64,000 nt of DNA from assembly GCA_918026815.1 (NCBI GenBank), contig CAKJVC010000006.1, positions 372,001 through 436,000 on the forward strand, read 5' to 3'. Below are positions 13,401 through 23,990 of this stretch, piece after piece. Under the pieces are notes generated by a model. The model made no database searches. It had not been told where the DNA came from and saw nothing but the letters and a program-made list of their open reading frames with translations. Position 1 is the first letter of the stretch, and each line of letters starts with the position of its first letter. The position numbers and the translations under genes are program-made. The stretch comes from Chalara sp. BL73 (lineage: Eukaryota > Ascomycota > Leotiomycetes > Helotiales).

Positions 13401-13790
13401 CGCTGGTTTGCGAGGACATGGGGATGGACGAGTGATGTCGACGATGGATCCGAAACAGTGCCCTCTGGGGAAGAAGCCATCCTTTACTCCATGCCCAACT
13501 TGGAGGCCAACTTGGGTCTGCCGGCGACGGTCTCTTGTCCGGCTAGTTGTTCTGATCCGAATGGCGATGGGTCGAGCATCAGTTGCGAGTACTATGGAGA
13601 GTACTACGACGATTATCTGGTTGATAGTGGTCAGGCGTGTGACTGCTATGAAGGCACTTGTTCGGATTCGTCGCCCTCTTGCTGCGGTGGTGCTGGCTGT
13701 CCTACGTGCAATTGTGGGGATAGTAGCTGCGACGCATACTCTCCAAGTTGCTGTGCATCTGGGACCTGTTTGTGGGCTATTACCCAATAG
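7474..13790 (+). CDS. Giant secreted mosaic protein: SGNH esterase + FG-GAP repeats + Cys-rich modules + HExxH zincin-like domain
   Basis: The start is ATG 7474. An intron at 7523-7581 joins a signal-peptide-like N-terminus to the body. Domain 1 (about 7700-8480) is an SGNH/GDSL hydrolase of the fungal CE3-like type, with LGASIVYG (nucleophile Ser), VGTNDMTYN, and after intron 8243-8294 the catalytic GTHPTDAG. FG-GAP/VCBS repeats follow on many small exons, with calcium-binding-like DINGDGTDD (8760s), DITGDGRAD (9045), DIDGDGRAD (9345), DMTGDGSDD (10380), DIDGDG (10925) and DMDGGGRAD (11365). From 12060 come two Cys-rich blocks (LCSFACSYGACP, LCAFACNYGYCP) like those at the C-termini of fungal GH71 enzymes. 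Next is a metallopeptidase-like region with HEWMH at 13090-13104 and, across an intron, NADNYAW, as in M35-type zincins. It ends in a Cys-rich tail. Likely roles are extracellular polysaccharide deacetylation/binding and proteolysis. One gene is favoured because the linking exons stay in frame, but two genes cannot be excluded. Confidence 0.75.
7523..7581 (+). other. Intron 1 of the SGNH/FG-GAP gene
   Basis: Donor GTAAAG, branch-like CTAAAC/TTAAC, acceptor TTCAG. Splicing joins ATG CTC ATT at 7474 to the frame TAT GCT GCC GCC TTG TCG, giving a hydrophobic leader ahead of the SGNH domain. Without it there is no ATG for the esterase frame. Confidence 0.6.
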
Positions 13791-14165
13791 ATCTGTGGGA
13801 TATTGAGATATTACGAACACGACCTAGGAAAAGAGCCGATATCTAGGATGCGGGTAGACTTAGGACGTCTCACGCCCTAGGACTAGGCTTAGAATAGCCG
13901 AGGATTATTTAGGAGAACCTAGACAACTGACGGTTTACTATTATTATTTATGTTTATAACGGTGGCTATACTGAACTGTAAGGCTCAGAATCAGAACAAG
14001 ACTTCTAACCATAGAAGCAAGAGCCTTATAAAGTGAAAAAAAACTATATATAAAGCCAGTATGGTCATGTGATTAATCATGTACTGCCATCACATGCCCT
14101 ACTTCAGGGATGCCTCAGGTACTCATTGTAAACGTTGTAAAATACTGTTAAAAAGTTTAGTTTTT
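13791..14165. other. Intergenic spacer
   Basis: No gene seen. It contains clustered CCTAGG/CTAGG words near 13820-13920 and AT-rich sequence around 14030-14060. Confidence 0.4.
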
Positions 14166-14486
14166 TTACTTTCCGCCACAACTGTAACAACTCAAGGCGA
14201 ACAGGGATCTCGATCCGTAGATCTTGGGAGTCATCAGCGTATCTTCCGCAACACAAATGTCGACAGTTACGCACTTTTTGTCCGAACTGCTCAGAAAACT
14301 CATCATGGCAAGCAGCGGCAGAAGCGTGACATCAAAGCGCCAGTTGATTCGCCTGTGCGTGACAGCATCTTCCGGGCTGAGCTCAGTCATGTCTCCGCTG
14401 AGATAGATAAGTGATTGCTTCCTCCGCATAGGTTGTTCTTCTCGTTCAAGATGATGCACATCCACCGGAATTTCGATTTGTTCCAT
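14166..14486 (-). pseudogene. Transporter-like N-terminal relic (MFS, allantoate-permease-like)
   Basis: The ORF starts at ATG 14486. The stretch HRRINWRFDVTLLPLLAMMSFLSSSDKK resembles the first membrane segment of fungal MFS permeases (R-x-I-D-W-R, LLPLL, a degraded FLDR), preceded by a hydrophilic leader. The frame then runs into unrelated sequence and stops at 14166, and no further transporter segments follow downstream. A small transposon sits about 50 bp upstream of the ATG. Probably a remnant; the family call rests on one helix. Confidence 0.4.
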
Positions 14487-14537
14487 GACAAATAGTCCAA
14501 TGGGCTCAATTGAAGATTCAAGAATCGGCGTTGTCTT

Positions 14538-14548
14538 ATACAGTGAGG
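14538..14548. repeat. Target-site duplication, left copy
   Basis: ATACAGTGAGG, matched exactly at 15359-15369 on the other side of the element. The exact length (9-11) is ambiguous because of the G run at the element edge. Confidence 0.75.
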
Positions 14549-15358
14549 GGTTACAGCTCGGCCAGGGTAGAGAAAAGCTTGGCCAGGGTAGAAAGTTTCT
14601 TGGCAAAACGCCAAGAAACGCTCTACTCTGGCCCAACTCTTTGTGCAACCTTTTGTACCCTGGGTGAACTTAAGCGAAAAACAAACTTGGTTAGAACTAT
14701 ATTTGGCGGATACACAACATAAGCTTAGCGTGTAAAAAACAACATATTGTAAGTATATTGTAAACATATACAAAGAATATTCTAAGATTTATTTTTACAA
14801 AAAAACTATTAAAATAAGCAAAACAGTTAACATATGTTTAACATATGTTCAGTATATGTTTAGCATATGCTAAACATATGTTCAGTATATATAGTACATA
14901 TTTAGTATTTAAAGTATATATTCAGTATTTGTAGTACATGTTTAGTATTTGTAGTATATGTTCAGTATTTGTAGTACATGTTTAGTATTTGAAGCACATG
15001 TTCAGTATATGTTTAGCATATGCTAAACATATACTGAACATGTGCTTCAAATTTCTATTTACACTAAACTTATTTGTTTATTTAATTACAAATTCACTTG
15101 CAATAGTTTTTATAGTTGAATTATTAAGCAACGCAAAAGTACAGATTTATTTAAAAGTTATATTGTACGCGTTGCTATAAAAAAACGCGTTTCGCTTTTT
15201 TTTGGTGTAGATTATTTTATGCTTGGCATATGCCGGAGTAAGGTTTCTACTCTGGCTGAACTCTTAAAGCTATAATTTCTACCCTGGGCCAAGTTTTTTT
15301 GCCAAGGAACGCTCTACCCTGGCCAAGCTTTTCTCTACCCTGGCCGAGCTGGAACCCG
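14549..15358. mobile_element. Non-autonomous TIR transposon, Mutator-like (MULE/MITE)
   Basis: Two inverted termini face each other. At 14549-14595 the sequence contains CAGCTCGGCCAGGGTAGAGA then AAGCTTGGCCAGGGTAGA, and at 15313-15358 it reads as the reverse complement. The inverted similarity continues inward through a TTGGCAAAA block. Each end contains a short subrepeat (GGCCAGGGTAGA) twice. The flanks share ATACAGTGAGG at 14538-14548 and 15359-15369, a 9-11 bp target-site duplication of the size typical of Mutator-like elements. No transposase ORF is inside. The interior is AT-rich with tandem words around CAGTAT and a large palindrome (14987-15052). Confidence 0.8.
14820..15056. repeat. 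Tandem AT-rich repeat array inside the transposon
   Basis: Repeated units of the form TGTAGTACATGTTTAGTAT / TTCAGTATTTGTAGTA about 20 bp long, plus ACATATGTT words. The array ends in a perfect 66-bp palindrome at 14987-15052. Confidence 0.75.
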
Positions 15359-15369
15359 ATACAGTGAGG
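15359..15369. repeat. Target-site duplication, right copy
   Basis: ATACAGTGAGG, identical to 14538-14548. Confidence 0.75.
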
Positions 15370-15549
15370 ATTTCCGTCAAAAAACTTGATGAAATAGTCC
15401 TTGCATAAAATTCGTAGGGTTGAACTGAAGGATTTATAACTTCTTTTCAGCAAGTATTCAGTTCAAGGGACAGAGAGAGTTCATACGCATTTTCTTCCCC
15501 CACATTTTAGACCCGAAAGGCTTAATATCTAGGGTTAGTCTATATCGTT

Positions 15550-15843
15550 ATGCGGGGTAGTTTCCAGGAGGCATTACGTACCCCAGAGAAAGGATCGCGG
15601 ATTTGGATCAAGAAACTCATTTCAATATTGGGATATATGGATGTGCCGCGGCAATTGTTAGCCACTTATATGTGGGGATGGGTCAACTGGAAGCCGGAAG
15701 CTGGATCGTGGAATTCGGACGCAATCTATCGCAGCAGTAATGGTTGTGATCCCAGGAAGATAAAAGAGAAGACGCAGCAAATAGGGATCACTCTAGATAC
15801 AGGTGGCCACTATGGCGAAAAGATCTCCACTTTCCCCACGTGA
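15550..15843 (+). CDS. Small hypothetical ORF
   Basis: A 97-codon ORF starting at ATG 15550, with no recognised domain, signal peptide or membrane segment. It lies between the transposon and the SnoaL-like gene and could be a chance ORF. The rest of 15370-16169 shows no gene. Confidence 0.2.
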   Translation: MRGSFQEALRTPEKGSRIWIKKLISILGYMDVPRQLLATYMWGWVNWKPEAGSWNSDAIYRSSNGCDPRKIKEKTQQIGITLDTGGHYGEKISTFPT

Positions 15844-16169
15844 TCCCTCATGTGATCCCCAGCCGGTTTACTGCAGCAGATCTTTGACAGGGGTTTGGCG
15901 ACTACCTCGTGAACCTACTCCTACTTTCTGAGCTTTGGGACCCTTGCTCTCATGCTATACAATGATGACAGTTCGACATCGACCCATGATTAGTTGTCAA
16001 GCATAAAAATGGAGTTCCGAAGGTCAGACTCATTGAAGAAGATACTTAATGTTTTGAAGACTCTGGCGGTCGTTGGAAAGTTTGAGCAGATGCCTTGCAG
16101 CCATTGCCCTCTCATTCAAGTAACGGTCATAGCTTTCTTAACTATAACTTTCATATACATTTTGCAAAA

Positions 16170-16942
16170 ATGGGCAGTCTCACATCCACTCTCCGGCAGA
16201 TCAAAGCCGATCCAGCAAACCCATCAACCTCCAAAGCCTCATTATCCAGCTCCCCATCTAAATCCACTGATTTTGATTACGTGAAGCACGCAGCGCTCCG
16301 AGCCAAAGCCCGCGAGGACATTGAGAAGGGATGAACAAATATGAGTACATGATGTCGCGCGACCAGCTCAGCTACGCCTACGAGAATCTCTTTACGCACA
16401 AGCATGAGGACGTGAAGTTCGAGCTTCCATTCGGGAAATGGGTCGGCCAGATATCTCTGAAACGTGGCATCGTTGGCTTCCATTCCGGGCTCTGCCTCTA
16501 CAAAGATGAACCCCCACGACCCGGCGTCTTGTTCTTCAACTCGAACACGCAAACGATCATCGAAGTTGCTGATGATCTCAAGACGGCAAAAGGGCTGTGG
16601 ATGTGCCCAGGGTTTGGAGTTCCGGACGTGGAAAATCCGGATGGAACTGTAAGCTATCAAGTTGGTCAGGGGACCGCTAAACGTGCGGCCAATTTTGTGT
16701 ATGACGGAGAGGATGGAAAGTGGAAAATTCGGCATTATACTGTTTCAGGAGTGACGAGCCATCCTTACGGGGACTTCTTCGGAGTTGCAAGCCAGGCTCA
16801 GGAAGCTAGAACATTTGCTCCAGGAATTGAGGCGGATGCTAGGCCGGACTATTTCTGGATGTATGGAAAGGATGCCAGGGTTAATTACTACCCCCATATA
16901 CCTGAGCCGTATGATACTTGGGAGGAAACACTCTCATATTAG
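16170..16942 (+). pseudogene. SnoaL-like/NTF2-fold protein, one frameshift
   Basis: The N-terminal frame starts at ATG 16170 (MGSLTSTLRQIKADP) and reads to HAALRAKAREDIEKG, where a stop falls at about 16332. The adjoining frame from 16331 continues directly with MNKYEYMMSRDQLSYAYENL, FELPFGKWVG and PDYFWMYGKDARVNYYPH to 16942. One additional G in the GGG at 16328-16330 would fuse the two frames into one protein of about 257 residues. The second part resembles the small alpha+beta-barrel SnoaL-like proteins common in fungi, either polyketide-cyclase-like enzymes or binding proteins of unknown substrate. If the shorter ATG at 16331 is used, the protein lacks its first 55 residues. Family call moderate. 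Confidence 0.55.
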
Positions 16943-17505
16943 GCAGAAGGTTGTTCTTAGAATTGTGGTTTTGATGGCACCTTGGAGAGGCCATAGAAAT
17001 CGACAGGGATCAGCAACTACACGGCAACCAACAGCCAAGCCAGCCCCACTGCAGCAAACGCCGATCAAGGCTGAACAAAACCTAGCTAGATATTAGAATA
17101 GGTGTGATTTGTTGTTCAAAAGATCGCCTCAATCCTTTCAAATCCACCTCAGACTTGTTCCTTGCTGGGTTAGCCTCGTTTGTATAGTAGTTTGGAATAA
17201 ACGCCAGCACTTTCTCGTCAATGTTCCAACTAATCTGGAACATTTATAATTTTAAAGAGCTGAATATTTATCTTTTAAGCTATGCTCCCTCTGGGACAAA
17301 TCTGTTAATTTAAGTATCTTCTAAAATGCCCAAGTGAAACAAGCGACGAATGCGGTTAGCGTGGCTGAGGAGCTTAATCTTAGCTGCAGTAAACCTTTTC
17401 TCAACCCCCAACGCGCTAGTAACATCTCAGTCCGGATATCTGCCACTCTGGAAGCATATATGCTCGCTTTTTTCCTTTTGTATTACGCCCTTTTGCCTGC
17501 ATAGG
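16943..17505. other. Intergenic region upstream of HET gene
   Basis: No gene recognised. An open frame continues upstream from 17506 to an ATG at 17350, but the added residues look unlike HET N-termini. Confidence 0.4.
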
Positions 17506-19747
17506 ATGGCTATGCATTACGAGCCCCTGGATGAAAGCAAAGATGAGATAAGGCTTCTCACACTCTTGCCGAGGTCACAACGCACGCGCACCGAAGTCGT
17601 TCATTGTAGACTCAAGAAGGTATCTCTGGCCTCATTCACTACACAATACAAAGCTTCCCAACCCTCTTCGGGTTTCTCAGCTTCGGACAAGCGCAAATCC
17701 AGGATCAATTGGATCCAATCACTTTCTCAATCAGAAGGAATGCTCCAAGGCATATTCCCTGCCACAAACCGGGAGCCCCCAGAAGAATATCAACGTTTCA
17801 CTTGGGGCGATTATGCCGCTCTATCGTACGTATGGGGCGATGAGAGGAAAACTAGTAGGATCAAAGTCAATGGGTATGAGATGGAAGTCACTCAGAACCT
17901 CGAGGCGGCCTTGCGTGCCTTTCGCAATGGATCGGAATTTCATTCAAAATTTGGGTTGTGGGTCGATGCCATTTGCATCAATCAAAAAGATTTGGTAGAG
18001 CGTGGTCGACAGGTCACAAAGATGAGAGACGTTTACGGAAGGGCCTGGAACGTCATCGCCTGGCTCGGTGAAGAGCGGGAGCAAAGCAGCAGAGCCATTC
18101 AGCTTGTTCAGAGCCTATCTCAACTCCACGATACTTTGATAGGTAACAATGATTTGGCTTCTCGGCTGTCTGAAGAGCCTGGCTGGCTTAGTGATGGATG
18201 CTGGTATGCGCTCAATCAGCTAATGGTGCGACCGTACTGGTATCGGCTTTGGATCATTCAGGAGATCATAATGGGAGCATCAGCCATGGTTTTAAGATGC
18301 GGAACTTCACCGATCGATTGGGACTCATTCTGTCTAGGGATTAAAATTTTGCAGGAGGAATTGTGGCTTGTGAAAGATGAACTTCTTCAGCGAGATGTGG
18401 CCAGAGCTGGTGGAGCATCGCGTAGGTGTCGAGTTCTATAACCTTTCCTATTGAGGACATCCCCGTTTTTCTCTAACAAGATAATGTTCTAGGTTTCTTA
18501 GAACAATCTGTGCCAAACACTAGCTGACTCCTCGGTGCCTAGAACATGCTGCTTGGTCGACCATAAGTCTGCACCTCGTGTACCGTGATCTTTCCGTTCT
18601 CAGCCAAAGAGATGAAGTCGGAGAAGTGGGTCTACCGTTCTGGAGGCTTATTGATATTGCAAATTCTGCCGAATGTAAAGACCCTAGGGACAAGGTGTAT
18701 GGGTTGATTGGATTGATGGATGGTAATGTGGGAAAAGAACTTGAACCGAATTATGAAATCCCTCCGCGGGAAGTGTATACGGAAGTTTCGAAAGCTTTCA
18801 TGAAGACCTACCAGACTTTGGATCCGATCCGAGAAGGTGGCCCATGGGGTCCGACGAAGACACCCTCTTGGGTGGCGGATTGGATGTGGGATGGGGGTAG
18901 GCTTTCTCAAGCTAGAATTGAGAATCGACTTTGGGGACCTGCGTGGCTTTCCGGCGAGTCCATTCCAGACTCTTCAGTGTACAGACCATACGAAGCTAGT
19001 TTTGGTAGCACGGTTGACATCTCTTTCTTGGATACTGGTTCGCTTGCTTGCACTGGCTTTATCACCGACACTATTACAGGACTTTCAGCTCGAGGGCGGG
19101 GGTTTTTCGCCTGGTCAAAGGCTTCTATAGTTCAAGCAAAAGAATGGAAGAGCATCTACGGCAACCGTGACGAGACCTCGAAAGCTCTATATCGAAGTCT
19201 GGTTGCTGATCGAGTTGGAGGAGGACAGATCCCCAGCGATCGACACGCCGTTATCCTCAATCTTCCATCAACTTACAACAAAGCCAAACTACAATTCGAA
19301 AAACGAGGTTGGTCATGGCTGGCATCGCAAGACAACTATTACTTTCGATGGGAGGAATGGCGAAAAGCAAATAGGAATTTCCAAATGGGAGACTGGCCAC
19401 TCAACGATTTCTTTAGTGATATCATTCCGGCGGAGGCTTTAGAACATGATTTCACTGAAGTATATGCTTGCTTCGATCGAACATGCCAGAAAAGGAGATT
19501 TATAATTACGGAAAAGGGTTACATGGGTTGGGCCCCGGATAACATTCATGGATCTGCACGAGACCAGACCATGGGAGGTGATCTGATTGCTATTGTGTTC
19601 GGATGCAGCACTCCAGTCGTGATTCGACCCGACGGAGATCATTTCAAGGTTATAGGCGAAGCTTATGTCCAGGGAATCATGGACGGAGAAGCGATGGATT
19701 TTTTAAAGGAAGGCAAGGCAGAGAGACGGAGCTTCACCTTTTGCTAA
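17506..19747 (+). CDS. HET domain protein (heterokaryon incompatibility), intact
   Basis: Two exons, 17506-18421 and 18543-19747, encode about 706 residues. The HET domain spans roughly residues 100-260 with all hallmark blocks: YAALSYVWGDE, VTQNLEAALRAFR, LWVDAICINQKD, ERGRQVTKMRDVY, VIAWLGEE and RPYWYRLWIIQEI. Exon 2 carries the usual C-terminal region (CKDPRDKVYGLIGL, TPSWVADW, RRFIITEKGYMGWAP, GEAYVQGIMDGEA). The ATG at 17506 (MAMHYEPLD) is preferred over 17350 because it gives the normal start close to LLTLLP. HET domains mediate allorecognition and programmed cell death when incompatible strains fuse. It is convergent with a broken HET gene at 21452-23244. Unlike the other two HET loci here, it shows no break. 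Confidence 0.88.
18422..18542 (+). other. Intron in HET gene
   Basis: Donor GTAGGT, branch-like GCTGAC, acceptor CCTAG. Removal joins the exons in phase 1 to give GGASQ-HAAWSTISLHLVYRDLSV. The boundaries are inferred from frame. Confidence 0.55.
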
Positions 19748-21451
19748 TTTCTATAATTGGAAGGTACGCAAACAGGTTCCATAGAAGGCGTCCCATCGGG
19801 GTGTTCTCCTTATCCTTCTTCTAGAATATTTCTGGCTTCTGTTACGCTCATTTCAAGTGCAGGTCGCGGTTGATGATGTTCTAGCAGAACGGTAAAATAA
19901 CCTTACTATAGTAAATTGGCATTAGGAATAGATGTATAAGTATTATATCGGAAACTACAACTGATGTATTTCCCACTAGTCGCTTTGCAGTTTTTCAGAC
20001 ACAGAGACAAACAGTTACCATCAGGTACAGACGAAAATCTAGAGAAGAAAAGATGGAAAGAACTCAGAGTTACCGAGGAGCTTCTTCAATGTGTGGCCAG
20101 ATGGTAACATGCATGCCCGGCGCAGTTAAAACTGAATAGAATCCACGAAGACAGTGCTTGCGGCAAAGAAAAACACAAGAATAAAATTGCTCAAAGCCAC
20201 TCGATGCAACTTCAAAGTTCCATTTGCACATACCACATCGCAACAAAGACTAGAAAAATAAAGCGTTTACTTATCTAGGAATGAAGGCTGTTAACTTTGC
20301 CTTCCTCAAAAGGGGTCTGCCAAGCTCGCGACTATGGCTTAAACAAGGCAAGCACAGCCCTTGGCTTCAACATCGCGAATCACAACAAAGAAAACATATT
20401 GCGCAATAGGACGTTCTAAGCTTGATTAGAATTGTGGATATTTGAGGGTGAGTTGTGTAGCACAAGGAAGAAAGTGTCAGTACCTGTTGAAGGGCGGCAC
20501 CGCGTTGTAGGGTCAACGCGGTGGTTTCAGCAAGTGCCCGGAGGAGCCCACACTTGCTGTCGACGCCAAAGCAGAAGTTATCTTTATTTAACAGCACAAA
20601 GGCTGGCAAAAATGCTGTTTAAAATGGTCAATTAACCAGCTTCCGGCTATTGACACCCTTCGTTGTCAGCATTCTACGCCATTGCTGAACCTTTAACTTG
20701 CTAGGCAGTTTTTCTGAACGGTTTTGAACAGGCGTATTAGCTGACCTTCTGGCTTTCCCAAATAGCAACACTTGTGTCATTGTGGTATTGTCATTGTTTT
20801 ATAATACTTGATACAACGATTGACTCACAAGTTAGCTATACTGCTGTGTAGCACTGGGCAGTATTACTAGGCACTGTAGCTACAAAGAAATATCTTTAAG
20901 TCATTAATCATTGGCAGGCTCTAGCAGGTGAGCCCGCTCAACTCATGTGTGTCAGGAAGTCTGGGAAGTCACCAGTCCGTCCGCTGCTTTTGCATCCATA
21001 TATACAGTGCCCCCTACTGCTGCAAACACATAGGCCATATTCGATCATGTTTTCCGGTGCAATAGTCATATACTTCGTAAGCAGAGCAGTCAGAGGGCTA
21101 CTCTTAGCGTAGTGCGTGCTCGCGATCAAATTTGGTGCGTTTTGAGGTAACCCGCTGTAGATATCATAGATGTTGCCATGGCCTGCCATCTTTGGTTGGT
21201 ACATCGGCAGCAGCATAGCACTCTTTCCGAGCCCTTGCACTTAGCTCTCTGGGCTGATCCAACCCTGGAAACACACAACCCGTTGGGTTATTATGGAGAA
21301 CTCAAATAATATCAAAAGGCGTCACATTAGCCCCTGAATCCCTCCATATGCTTAAGGCATGTTCTTCATCCAAATTTGAAATACCTGTAGTCTTTTGCAG
21401 TTCCATTTGCAACCTCTTAACTTCCCGTCGCCTTAGTCTTGGATCCTCTTT
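19748..21451. other. Convergent intergenic region between two HET genes
   Basis: Holds the 3' ends of the plus-strand and minus-strand HET genes. A 100-codon ORF at 20938-21240 (minus) has no recognisable domain. Nothing else is supported. Confidence 0.4.
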
Positions 21452-23244
21452 TTAAACACTATTATTCTCGTGGTTCAAATATCCAATCATGTATCCCCCC
21501 GCATCTGTATCGTAGTAGACAATTTGCCTGCAGCCTTCTGGAAGGTTTCCAAAGATAGCTTCGCAGCCCATTAAGCCGTGGATATAACACTCGCCAACCA
21601 GTCGATAGTATGTATTGGCCTCCTTGGCTATAGGACGAAGTACTAACGGCTGATTGCATCCGAGAATATTGCACACAATATCTGCAGTCTGAACAGATGA
21701 TGGAGCCATACCGATATAACCTTCTTCAGTGATGAAGAAACATCGCCCACGGTTATAGTATGCAACACGATCCAAATACGATTGAGTCATGTCTGAGACT
21801 ATGTCTTTGCTCAATCCCTCTATAATACTGAAATAGTCGTGGTAATTGCCAATATCTGTTTTAGGTGGAAAATAAGTGTCGGAAAATTCATTAACAATGA
21901 CGGTGCGACAAAGTGCCTCCTGCATAGTCACACCAGTCTTATAAAGCTCACCTGGGGCAGCTTGGAGACTGAACAAAAGTATCTCTCTGAGAATGTCACA
22001 AAATTCACGCGGAGTTATGGTTGATGTTAGCCCAGCCAAATCATATAGCCCATTAATAGTTGCACATTTGACTCCAAATGATCGAAGTGTTCCATCTGTC
22101 GGAAAAGACAGTGGTACAAGGCCGCCCCACAATTCGTGCTCCGACGGCCGCCAGAGTGGCTGAGCTGCTAATGGCATCGACCAATCTGGTACCCAGCTGG
22201 GAGTATTGGCTGGTATTGCAGTCATTTCACATGAACGTAATTTATTGAGTTCATTGTAGCGCTTGATCCATTGGACTGTTGTGTGTTGATAAACCTCAGC
22301 GACAGTCTTTGAATAATCAGGTTGGATGCAGAGTTTCTGATCCTCGGGATGTAGTATGTTGAGAATTCTGTAAATCCTGTCTCTTGGATCGCTGCATTTT
22401 GATTGATATAATTGATCTCGCATATACGCGATGCTTCCATGGGTTTGTATAATGGCCAATTTATATTTTAAAGAGCCACGGGCACGAAATGGCTCATAGA
22501 TATCACCAAGGTTGAGCCGGCTGACTCGAGTATAGATGCAAAGAAAAGCATCACGAAAATTCTTCCAGAGAATTGAGTTCTCACCACATAAACTAATTGC
22601 ATTTTTTCTCCCAAGACTTATCTCTTGTATTATCCATACTCTCTCAAACCAAGGTCGCATTAAGAGATGGCAGATAGCGTTGCATTCTCTGTGGTCTATG
22701 AGGAGAAGCTGCTGTCCATCCTTTGATAATTGAGTTTTGTATCTTGCCGAAATATTAATGTCATTAGTGACCCAGTTCACTGTGATCTGAGAAGAAAGTT
22801 CATCCAAGAACTGTAGTGCATGTGTGCTGTCATCACCCTCTGAGCCTAGCCAGGCAATTACTTGTGCTGCAGAGCGATAGATGTTGCCCATCATTGCGAC
22901 TTGCTCACTCCGTTCAATGACATTGTTTTGGTTGATACAAATAGCATCGACCCATAGGACTCTTTGCGTTGCTCATGTCTTAATCTTTTCAACGCAACAA
23001 ATAGGTTTTGGGTGACAAGAATCTGCTGGGTCTGTCCATTTTGCTTCAGGATTCGTATAGGAACAGGATCTTTGCTTGAGCCCCAAACGTAAGACAGAGC
23101 ATCGTAACTTGGTCGTGGTGTTGTTGAAAGACTATATTGGTGTAACTGGATGTATACATCGTCAGAGAAAACCCCCGGCTCTAGTGAAAAGAGCCGTATT
23201 TCTTAGTTTCCAAAGTTTAATGGGTAATAGTCTTGTAGAGCCAT
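21452..23244 (-). pseudogene. HET domain protein with premature stop and frameshift
   Basis: The ATG at 23244 opens MALQDYYPLNFGN. The next codon is TAA (23205-23203), after which the same frame continues with EIRLFSLEPG, SYDALSYVWGSS and VTQNLFVALKRLRHEQRK. Near 22963-22965 the frame must change to read RVLWVDAICINQNNVIERSEQVAMMGNIYRSA and on to the stop at 21452. One extra A in the AAA there (TTT on the plus strand) restores it. The rest is a normal HET protein: RPWFERVWIIQEI, CSDPRDRIYRIL, TPSWVPDWS, RCFFITEEGYIGMAP and VGECYIHGLMGCEA. The stop is one C-to-T change from CAA (Gln). An N-terminally shortened product from a Met at 22894 would lack the first half of the HET domain. Probably non-functional unless the two defects are sequence errors. 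Confidence 0.8.
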
Positions 23245-23990
23245 GCCGATGATCTTGGGCGGCTTCTGTTGGTAGGGCTAATATCTTGAAAGAGTGGAAA
23301 TGTTAGGAGGCTCAGCATAGGGCAGTAAGAGGCTTACTACGCCAGCAAGTCTCAGCCTTGCTAGGCATAATTTGGGCAATAGTTTCCCCGCTTTGCTACG
23401 TACATGGCCTTAAGAAGCCTGTCACCAACTTGGTTCACGTGACCTTTTCCTTACAACTTTTTGTTCCCTGGTGCTACTACGGAGCAGTTTATTGGTTCGG
23501 TTATTAGTAAGCCAAGAATATTGCGTCTCGTCCCAATACATTTAACGTATAACCGTGACATTTTTGGTGTAATTTGGGGTGGCCAGGTTGGTGATATGGC
23601 CAATGAAGTACGTTAGAGGATCGAGAGCGATTACTAATCCATGCCGAGAGGTTTCACGGACCTGTGTCACGGGACCGGCTGAGCGATTGATCATCTAATT
23701 GTAATGCTCTTTGTTTATATTTGTCAATAGGTGTAGTCACTTGTAATATACTTTTTCGGATTGATCTACTATGCTGTTCATTATCATTTTGATTCTAGCC
23801 TCGATTTTGGGAATTTAAATGTATTTTTCGACGGAATCTGAGCAAGGAGCTGGCTAAAAAATAGATCGACAAGCAATTGAAGTCTCTACTATCATAGGCA
23901 CACATTATGGCAAATGAAAAATCGATCTAAGGAAGAGAAGAACTACATTAAAATCAACTTTGATTGCGGAAATATCGCTAATGACACTCC
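23245..23990. other. Intergenic region
   Basis: Upstream region of the minus-strand HET gene. No coding evidence on either strand. Confidence 0.4.

Noticed and set aside
14166..14648. Minus-strand ORF running into the transposon end
   Set aside because: The N-terminal part is read from transposon sequence; the real start is probably ATG 14486.
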